From JAYXXU01 sp049301135 (GTDB lineage: Bacteria; Pseudomonadota; Gammaproteobacteria; Pseudomonadales; Moraxellaceae), in contig JBAQKP010000141.1 of assembly GCA_049301135.1 (NCBI GenBank), positions 1-12,725 of the forward strand: DNA of 12,725 nt, read 5' to 3'. How positions within the stretch are numbered: position 1 is the first letter of the stretch; the number at the start of each line of letters is the position of its first letter. The notes under the pieces are model-generated. The model ran no database searches. It worked only from the letters and a program-made list of their open reading frames with translations, and was not told the DNA's origin. This document shows, piece after piece, positions 5,528 to 11,773 of this stretch. The position numbers were made by a program, and so were the translations under genes.

Positions 5528-6019
5528 CTATTTGCGCTGATCGGCTGTTTCTCGCCGCCATGTTTGGCTGCGTCCAATCATCGGTGCACCCACAACACTG
5601 CCACGCAGCTTTAAGCTGCGATTGTCGGCGGCAAGGGTGACTTGGGTTTGATAGATTTTTCCACTCAACGGATCCAAGACGTAGCCCTTGTTATACTGCT
5701 GGGTGTCCTGCTCGTTTGGGTTGGCTTGTAGATTCCAGACGATGGTTAAGCCCAAGATTTTTTGATTGGTAAATGGCGCTGGGCAGCGGTAGCAGGTTTC
5801 TCGCGCAGTATAGTCTGGCCGAGCAATGATTTCGACGATTCTGGCGACATACAAACCACTTTTGGACTTCTCGATCCGAACGATTGATTTAGCGAACCCT
5901 GTCATATCGTCGAAGGTACGCCAATGTCCTAGAATGTCATCTGGATGACCCGCATGGCTGCTCACATGACCGAGCATCATCACGATGAACATACTAACGA
6001 TGCGATACAGATTCAGCAT
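5528..6019 (-). CDS. Exported DUF2147 family protein, copy 5
   Basis: 163-residue DUF2147 protein, predicted periplasmic, function unknown. It is the most divergent of the five and is separated from the others by obgE. The signal peptide is followed by likely cleavage after SHA (residue 23). Motifs are GHWRTFDDMTGFAK (31-44), C76-x-x-C79-PAPFTN, IVWNL, DPLSGK (116-121) and RSQTWRRE (150-157). The start ATG at 6019 follows GAGG (6029-6032) with a T-rich 9-base spacer. It sits between obgE and proB, genes that are adjacent in many pseudomonads, on the opposite strand to both. This suggests insertion by duplication or transposition of a family member. Confidence 0.9.
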   Translation of the reverse strand: MLNLYRIVSMFIVMMLGHVSSHAGHPDDILGHWRTFDDMTGFAKSIVRIEKSKSGLYVARIVEIIARPDYTARETCYRCPAPFTNQKILGLTIVWNLQANPNEQDTQQYNKGYVLDPLSGKIYQTQVTLAADNRSLKLRGSVVGAPMIGRSQTWRRETADQRK

Positions 6020-6126
6020 ACAAAAAAACCTCTATACTCAGTGTTGCAAAAACTATTGCAAAATAGATGAATGATAAAAAACGATTCCTTGTTCTTCTGT
6101 CGCTGCATCCTGCAATTATTCCTATT

Positions 6127-6139
6127 TGATTGGCAATCA
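6127..6139. repeat. Dyad 1 upstream of proB
   Basis: TGATTG-G-CAATCA, a perfect 13-base inverted repeat in the AT-rich 262-base region between DUF2147 copy 5 and proB. It contains AATCAG, a hexamer that recurs at 6173 and 6192 inside the next two dyads. Confidence 0.3.
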
Positions 6140-6168
6140 GCGATTTGATGTAAGGTATGATTCCGAAG

Positions 6169-6184
6169 ATAAAATCAGTTTTAT
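6169..6184. repeat. Dyad 2 upstream of proB
   Basis: ATAAAA-TCAG-TTTTAT, a perfect 16-base inverted repeat centred at 6176.5. It lies 20.5 bases (two helical turns) from the centre of the next dyad. It could also fold as a short hairpin, but nothing visible is transcribed towards it. Confidence 0.35.
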
Positions 6185-6189
6185 GGGTA

Positions 6190-6204
6190 TGAATCAGTGA
6201 TTCA
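6190..6204. repeat. Dyad 3 upstream of proB, ARG-box-like
   Basis: TGAATCA-G-TGATTCA, a perfect 15-base inverted repeat about 59 bases before the expected proB transcription start. It resembles the ArgR box (TGAAT-N4-ATTCA) but has 5 rather than 4 bases between the half-sites, so assignment to ArgR is doubtful. Confidence 0.35.
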
Positions 6205-6222
6205 AGATCATCCAAAAAGGTG

Positions 6223-6249
6223 TTCTTAGCCTGCATGCAGCGTTATAAT
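6223..6249 (+). promoter_or_regulatory. Promoter of proB
   Basis: A perfect TATAAT (6244-6249) lies 32 bases before the proB ATG. The -35 is poor: TTCTTA (6223-6228) leaves a 15-base spacer. The spacer contains a perfect 10-base palindrome, CTGCATGCAG (6231-6240). The weak -35 suggests dependence on an activator or low basal expression. Confidence 0.5.
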
Positions 6250-6281
6250 TTAAGCGATGAATCCCTTAGAACGAACTCACG

Positions 6282-7391
6282 ATGCGTACGCTAGACTGTA
6301 AACGAGTCATTGTTAAAATAGGCTCTTCGTTACTCACCGCACATGGTCAAGGACTTGATCATGCAGCGATTTCTGGCTGGGCTTCTCAGTTGGCGCAGTT
6401 AAAACAGCAAGGCTACGAGCTGTTGTTGGTTTCCTCTGGGGCAGTGGCCGAAGGCATGGTACGCATGAACATGCGTGCGCGACCGACCAGTATTCCTGAA
6501 GTGCAGGCTTGTGCGTCGATTGGTCAGATGGGTTTGATTGAGTTGTGGTCGAAGGCGCTATTGGCGCATGGTGTGCAAGCTGCTCAGATCCTGATGACGC
6601 ATGATGACTTATCCAGTCGGCAGCGTTACCTGAATATCGGTGATACCTTGTGCCAGTTGGTGGATTGGCAAGTGATTCCGGTGATTAACGAAAATGACAC
6701 GGTGGCGATTGATGAGATCAAATTCGGCGATAATGACTCGCTGGCGGCGATGGTGGCCGGTATGGTCAATGCTGACTTATTGATTTTATTGACGGATCAG
6801 GTCGGCATGTATGATGCCGATCCACGGCACAATCCTGAAGCCAAGCTACTCTCAACGGTACGGGCAATGGATGACCGCTTGTTGGATATGGCGGGTGATG
6901 GCGGTAAATTTGGTCGTGGTGGCATGGTGACCAAAGTGCGTGCGGCACGCTTGGCGGCGATGGCCGGTTGTCCAACCATCATTGCCAGCGGCGATGAGCC
7001 TCAGATTGTCTTGCGTTTGATGGCAGGTGAGGAGATTGGCACGCTATTTACGGCTGACGAAGATCGATTAATTGCGCGTAAGCAGTGGTTGGCGGCACAT
7101 TTGCAGATGGCCGGTCGCTTGGTGATTGACGATGGTGCAGTGCGGGCGATCCGTGACCAAAAACGCAGTTTATTACCGGTCGGTGTACGTGCGGTCGAAG
7201 GTGAGTTTCGCCGTGGTGATGTGGTCGAATGTGTGTCGTTTGATGGCAAGCGAGTCGCGGTGGGTCGAATTAATTTTAACAACGATGAAGCTGCGCAGAT
7301 TTTGCAGCAGCATTCGCAGAAAATCGAAGATATTCTCGGCGGTCGTGATTCGACCGTGATGATTCATCGAGACCATATGGCGGTGTTTTAG
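6282..7391 (+). CDS. proB: Glutamate 5-kinase (proline biosynthesis, step 1)
   Basis: Phosphorylates L-glutamate with ATP to gamma-glutamyl phosphate in the cytosol, the feedback-controlled first step of proline synthesis. At 369 residues it has the usual two domains. The amino-acid kinase domain (about 7-258) has VKIGSS (11-16, Lys12 expected at the phosphate site), SSGAVAEG (51-58), NENDT (136-140), FGDND (148-152) and GRGGMVTK (211-218). A C-terminal PUA domain spans about 278-360. The start fits the family N-terminus, although no good Shine-Dalgarno is visible (AGAAC at 6269-6273 is the best). It stands apart from obgE because of the inserted DUF2147 gene. The stop is only 17 bases from that of the convergent cytochrome gene, with no terminator hairpin between. 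Confidence 0.98.
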   Translation: MRTLDCKRVIVKIGSSLLTAHGQGLDHAAISGWASQLAQLKQQGYELLLVSSGAVAEGMVRMNMRARPTSIPEVQACASIGQMGLIELWSKALLAHGVQAAQILMTHDDLSSRQRYLNIGDTLCQLVDWQVIPVINENDTVAIDEIKFGDNDSLAAMVAGMVNADLLILLTDQVGMYDADPRHNPEAKLLSTVRAMDDRLLDMAGDGGKFGRGGMVTKVRAARLAAMAGCPTIIASGDEPQIVLRLMAGEEIGTLFTADEDRLIARKQWLAAHLQMAGRLVIDDGAVRAIRDQKRSLLPVGVRAVEGEFRRGDVVECVSFDGKRVAVGRINFNNDEAAQILQQHSQKIEDILGGRDSTVMIHRDHMAVF

Positions 7392-7408
7392 CCGATGGTC
7401 ACGCTGGA

Positions 7409-7849
7409 TTATCGAATGGTGGAAAGATAAGCAATCACAGCCTGTCGGTCGGCGGTGTCGGGCAGCGGATCAGACAGCATTTTGCCGTCTGGCAGTGCCA
7501 GCGCGGCATCGGCCAGATAGCGATCCAATGTCGCTGCGTTCCAGACCCAACCCGATTGGGTCAGTGCTGAGCTGTAACGGCTTTGGTAATCAGCCAGACT
7601 CGCGGCGCGTGCACCATAAATCCGTGCAAGCTGCGGGGCTTTGTTGTTTTTGCCTGCGCTTAATTGGTGGCATTGGCTGCATTCGCGCTCATAGACACGC
7701 TTGCCGGACTCAATATCGCCCGCCAACACCGGCAATGTCACCGCCGGTCGCTGTGCCGCTGGTGGTTTGGCCGGTTGACAGCCGAGCAGCGCAGTGCTGC
7801 TCAACAGTAACAACAGCAGTGCTGGAGATGACGGCTTAAGCATCCTCAT
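7409..7849 (-). CDS. Lipoprotein c-type cytochrome
   Basis: 146-residue class I cytochrome c, presumably an electron carrier anchored at the periplasmic face. The N-terminus has a short basic stretch, a leucine-rich segment and lipobox LLGC with Cys24 as the predicted lipidated residue. The heme site is CSQCH (57-61); Met124 in GKMLSDPL is the probable sixth ligand. A Pro/Ala-rich linker (26-40) separates the anchor from the heme domain. The start ATG overlaps the end of the FimX-like gene by 14 bases; the second ATG (7843) is an alternative. No strong ribosome site is seen, so translational coupling is likely. It is the last gene of the minus-strand unit. The link between a cytochrome and the c-di-GMP genes is positional only, and the redox partner is unknown. 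Confidence 0.92.
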   Translation of the reverse strand: MRMLKPSSPALLLLLLSSTALLGCQPAKPPAAQRPAVTLPVLAGDIESGKRVYERECSQCHQLSAGKNNKAPQLARIYGARAASLADYQSRYSSALTQSGWVWNAATLDRYLADAALALPDGKMLSDPLPDTADRQAVIAYLSTIR

Positions 7850-9941
7850 TGTTGACGACCATATCTTCGCTCGGTTGGCTGAGATAGTAGCCTTGTAGGT
7901 AGCGTGCGCCCATTGACCATGCCTTAGACATTGCGGTCGGGTTTTCGATATACGCCACGATGACTTCCCGCTCTAGCGCGGTAATTTCACTGGTGAGACG
8001 TTTTGCCGCCGCCAAGTTTTCGTCTTGGCTGAGGTCTTTGACGTAGGACTTGTCGAGCTTGATGATGTTGGCATTAATATGGCTTAAGGTATTCAGTGCG
8101 TTTAAGCCAGTGCCAAAGTTACTAATCGACACGGCACAACCTTCTTCACGGAAGCGCGCGACGTTTTCACTGGCAATCTTCAGGTAGTTGATCACATCGC
8201 TTTCGTTAAACTGCAAGACCAGTGGGTTTTGTCCACCGCCAATGGCACGCGACAGCTTGCCAATCAAGTCCGGTAAGCTCGGGTCTTGTAAAGGTTCGGC
8301 GGTTAAATTGATTAGCAATCGGGTGTTTGGATGTTTGACCAGATGGGTTTTAAGGCGTTTACAGGCGTTCAATAACACCCAGCGATCGAGGCGACCATCC
8401 ATTTTAAAGCGTTGTGCGACCGGCATAAATTCGTCTGGTGCCATGAGCTTGCCATCGGCCAGTGGCAATCGTAAAAACACCTCGTAGAACAGCGCTTGTT
8501 CGTCTTCAGTGTCATACAGCGGCTGGAACATCAGCCGGAATTTGTTTTGTTCTATTGCTTCTTCTAGCAATTCCCGCAACGCTGAGTCGGATTGGCTGGC
8601 ATTTTCTGCTGGGCTGTACAGATTAATCCCATTGCCGATGCCTTTGTTTTTCAGTTTGACTTTGTCAGCGGCATCAAACGCCCGTTCTAACAACTCTTGG
8701 CCTTCAGGTGAAGTTTCACCGATCATCGCGATGCCGATACTGATGGTGGTTTGTACCGTGCGCTTGTCCACATCAATCAGGAGGGCGGCCACGGCATCGA
8801 CCAGTTGCTGGGCGCGCTGACTGACCAGATCAGGGCTCACCGCAGGCACAATCACGGTAAAGGACGCATCACCAAATCGGCTCAGACTGCTGTCCGCAAA
8901 CTGTGTAGACAGCAGGCTGCTGATGGTCAGCATGGCCGCATCACTGCCAGACAAGCCGGTACTGGCGTTGATCTGGCCGATATTGTCAATACTGATAAAA
9001 AACAGTGCGTATTGTGTGCCTTTTTTCACGGCATTGCCGCGTGCATCGAGCAAGGCTTCTTCAAAGGCGACTCGATTGCCGAGTCCGGTCAGGGGATCAG
9101 TGCGCTCGACAGCAGCCAGTTGCGCTTCAAGCTCGGCATTAAATTCGCCTTGACGCTGAATAATGATCTGAATACACGGCTCACCTTCGTAGCTGGCAGG
9201 GGCGAGTTGTAGCATCGCGTCAAAGCTACTGTGATCGACCCGCATCCCTCGAAACGAGAATTCAGACTGATCGTGATTGCCCTTGCTGTATGTGCGCAAA
9301 AACTCTTTAAAGGTTTTAATGTCTTCGCTGTGTACCAAATCCACCACCGGCATGCCCATCAGTTCATCGACAGTGTCATGGCCAAACAGTTGCAGATACG
9401 TGTCATTGGCATAAATATGCACGCCATCATGGATGTAGGCGACCGCACTGCGTGAGTTTTTCAGCAACAGTTGCGCACGGCGTTCTGCTTCTGCCAGCAT
9501 GCCTTCCAGATCGCGTTTGCTGCGGCGGTAATTCAAGTTACGCAATTCACGGCGGATACTGGTGACCAAATGTTGCTTGGCATGCCGCTCAATCACGTCG
9601 GTCACGCCCGCCGCGAGTGCTTCTGCCATGATCTGCTGGGTTTGGTCGTGATCGCTCAGCGGCTGCCGACTGGCATCTGCGCTGGGCATGACAATCACGG
9701 GTAGGTCTTTGCCAGCCGCGCGCACCATGCTCATCGCATCTTGGTAGCTCAGGTCATAGGCATTGCCAAATAACAATAAATCCCACGGCTGACGCAGCGA
9801 TTTTTCGAGCTCTTCTCGATCATCCAACAGGTGCATCCGCGTGGCAACGCCTTGCGTTTTGAGCAGATCGGTGATCGCTTCTGCGCCCAGTTGTTCGTCA
9901 TCAACAACCAGTAGACGTAAACTTTCACTTTTACTACTCAT
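7836..9941 (-). CDS. fimX: FimX-like c-di-GMP receptor (REC-PAS-degenerate GGDEF-EAL)
   Basis: 701-residue homologue of FimX, the cytosolic protein that binds c-di-GMP through an inactive EAL domain and promotes type IV pilus assembly and twitching. A REC-like domain (8-120) keeps VVDDE but has F58/G59 where the phospho-acceptor Asp is expected. A PAS domain follows (about 150-265), then a GGDEF domain (281-445) with TDPLTGLGNR but FGDAS instead of GGDEF, so cyclase activity is unlikely. The EAL domain (452-690) has EVF (487-489) for EAL, QFNES (577-581), SNFGTG (607-612) in place of the metal-binding DDFGTG, and KLDKSY (628-633). Phosphodiesterase activity is therefore unlikely. The same set of losses is known for FimX and supports the name, as does the length. 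It begins 35 bases after the PilZ-like gene in the same operon; the ribosome site is weak. Confidence 0.88.
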   Translation of the reverse strand: MSSKSESLRLLVVDDEQLGAEAITDLLKTQGVATRMHLLDDREELEKSLRQPWDLLLFGNAYDLSYQDAMSMVRAAGKDLPVIVMPSADASRQPLSDHDQTQQIMAEALAAGVTDVIERHAKQHLVTSIRRELRNLNYRRSKRDLEGMLAEAERRAQLLLKNSRSAVAYIHDGVHIYANDTYLQLFGHDTVDELMGMPVVDLVHSEDIKTFKEFLRTYSKGNHDQSEFSFRGMRVDHSSFDAMLQLAPASYEGEPCIQIIIQRQGEFNAELEAQLAAVERTDPLTGLGNRVAFEEALLDARGNAVKKGTQYALFFISIDNIGQINASTGLSGSDAAMLTISSLLSTQFADSSLSRFGDASFTVIVPAVSPDLVSQRAQQLVDAVAALLIDVDKRTVQTTISIGIAMIGETSPEGQELLERAFDAADKVKLKNKGIGNGINLYSPAENASQSDSALRELLEEAIEQNKFRLMFQPLYDTEDEQALFYEVFLRLPLADGKLMAPDEFMPVAQRFKMDGRLDRWVLLNACKRLKTHLVKHPNTRLLINLTAEPLQDPSLPDLIGKLSRAIGGGQNPLVLQFNESDVINYLKIASENVARFREEGCAVSISNFGTGLNALNTLSHINANIIKLDKSYVKDLSQDENLAAAKRLTSEITALEREVIVAYIENPTAMSKAWSMGARYLQGYYLSQPSEDMVVNNEDA

Positions 9942-9976
9942 AACACGGCAAGCCTATTGGGTGAATATGGTTCAGA

Positions 9977-11773
9977 TTACAGGATTTGCCAGACTTCATC
10001 GTAAGCATCTTCCTTGCTGATTTCGACAGGGCGGCGTTCTACTGCTGCACGATTGGGTGGCGGCGCATCCTTGCGCAAGATGATGAATTCGAACTGACTA
10101 AAGCTTTGTGTGACCATGATTTCACGGGTCAGTTGTGCTTTCACTTCGTCACGACCCACCCGAATAATCACGCGATAGCCGACCTTAAACGCCAGTGTTG
10201 GGGTAATGATGGTCGCGGGGCGATTCAGGTTTTTGATTTCGGGCAACAGCAGTGCGCGTAGATAATCGGTTTGTTCCGCGTCTTTGCGCAGTACCCGAGC
10301 GCCACAGGATTTACCGCGTGGCGAGAGGATTTCGACCCCAAATTCAGCGCCTTCGTTCGGTTTTTGTTTGACCCAACGAATCAGCCCAATATGCCAAGAC
10401 TTGTCGGATGGCTCACGCACGCTAACCAATTCGCCAGTGCGCAAGACACTGGGCGTTTTACCGCTCCAGCGCACGCCATAGCCACCAGGACTGATATTCA
10501 CGATGGCGCACTGGTGTGTTTCGAGATGTTCTTTGGTGGCTTCTTGCTTGATTTGGCTGTCTTGCGGGGTGTAGTGCAGCTCAGTGTCGGCACTGTCCGT
10601 ATGTGCCATGCCAAAGCTATAGGTCTGCTGTGAAAAATTCTCAAACTGCGCTTTGTTCAGATGCTCACTGTCAATCACGTCTTCAAAGGTCTGTTGATCG
10701 GCCAGTTGATAGTGTGTGCCAATCAAGCCTAAGGATAGGTCAATGGTGCCTTGGTACGGATGGCGTGCATATGAGCGTTCAAGTGGCGCGGTGAAGGTCA
10801 AAATTAGATGATATTTGAGTGAGCCAGACAGCAGGGAAGACTCTGCTTTGTTGAGGAGGTTGGGCGCATGACCGGTTAAACCTTCAAAGTGTTGGAGCAA
10901 ATCGCGCACGTCGATGTAATAGGCTTCGCTACTGACTTCGCTGTACTTGGTGATGTACATCGGCGGTGCATCGTAACTCGGATCGACCAAAAACAGGTCA
11001 TGACCGCTCGGTGTTTTTGATAATTTGATCAGTGAAACCCACAGCTCACTAAACTGATAGAGTTTTTTGATTTCGGTTTGGCGTAGTTTATTGGTGTTAC
11101 TGACCGCCAAGAAAACGGCGCGTAAATACACCTGATTGATCGTCAGACGACTGTCGTATACTTGGTTTTCATCTTGTAACGGGTGTGCATTCAGGTCGAA
11201 TTTACGCGTGAGCAGCAGCAACTGATGCAAACAGTTCCACAGTCCTTTGTAGGTCGGCAGATAGAGCAATTGGGTTTCGTACAGTAGGCCAACCAACTCG
11301 GTCATGCAGCGATGAATTGCGTTGCCAACCAGTTGTAGATTTTGTTTTTTCTTGCCCATCCCAAATAAACTAAAGCCTTGTTGCTCGACTTGTTCTGCCA
11401 GTCGAGTCGCAATCGTCCGATAAATCGTCGCGGTATAGGCACGCAATTGCTGACCTAGATCGGCAATTCGTTCGGCACGCTCATCCAGCAAAATGTTTTG
11501 ATTAATATAGTGCTTGGACAATGAGGTATTGATGGTATGCAGCGCGGGGCGTAAGACTTCGATCAACTCATAACGCAGGCTATCTTCAATATCTAGATCA
11601 GCCAGTTGTCGCAGCGTGGTAAACAGTTGTCGTGCGGTTTCACCCACGTTTAACATCGAGAGATTGGCCAGCCATGCCTGCATATCCTGACGGGTTGGGT
11701 TGACCAACGTCAGGCTATCACGGCTTCGGCGTGGAATCTCGTTGTTGAGTAGATCCATGACGCTTTGATTCAT
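9977..11773 (-). CDS. Large helical protein with C-terminal PilZ-like domain
   Basis: 598-residue cytosolic protein, not recognised by name. No signal peptide or membrane segment is seen. The N-terminal 300 or so residues look mainly helical. A C-terminal segment (about 415-485) resembles a PilZ domain: NISPGGYG (426-433) fits the D/N-x-S-x-x-G motif, followed by WHIGLIRWV (460-468) and EFGVEIL (477-483). The arginine motif (RxxxR) that normally precedes it is not visible, so c-di-GMP binding is uncertain. The start ATG at 11773 overlaps the epmB stop as ATGA; an ATG at 11860 lies 88 bases inside epmB and is less likely. Its place next to a FimX-like gene suggests a role in type IV pilus or c-di-GMP signalling, by inference from context. 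Confidence 0.75.
   Translation of the reverse strand: MNQSVMDLLNNEIPRRSRDSLTLVNPTRQDMQAWLANLSMLNVGETARQLFTTLRQLADLDIEDSLRYELIEVLRPALHTINTSLSKHYINQNILLDERAERIADLGQQLRAYTATIYRTIATRLAEQVEQQGFSLFGMGKKKQNLQLVGNAIHRCMTELVGLLYETQLLYLPTYKGLWNCLHQLLLLTRKFDLNAHPLQDENQVYDSRLTINQVYLRAVFLAVSNTNKLRQTEIKKLYQFSELWVSLIKLSKTPSGHDLFLVDPSYDAPPMYITKYSEVSSEAYYIDVRDLLQHFEGLTGHAPNLLNKAESSLLSGSLKYHLILTFTAPLERSYARHPYQGTIDLSLGLIGTHYQLADQQTFEDVIDSEHLNKAQFENFSQQTYSFGMAHTDSADTELHYTPQDSQIKQEATKEHLETHQCAIVNISPGGYGVRWSGKTPSVLRTGELVSVREPSDKSWHIGLIRWVKQKPNEGAEFGVEILSPRGKSCGARVLRKDAEQTDYLRALLLPEIKNLNRPATIITPTLAFKVGYRVIIRVGRDEVKAQLTREIMVTQSFSQFEFIILRKDAPPPNRAAVERRPVEISKEDAYDEVWQIL

Noticed and set aside
6031..6061. TTGCAA with TATAGA as promoter of DUF2147 copy 5
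   Set aside because: The spacer is 19 bases and the start site would fall inside the ribosome binding site. The two TTGCAAAA copies 12 bases apart are noted but unexplained.
5994..6236. 80-residue minus-strand frame upstream of DUF2147 copy 5
   Set aside because: It overlaps the copy 5 start and ribosome site in another frame, lies in AT-rich regulatory DNA full of dyads, has no ribosome site and matches nothing I know.
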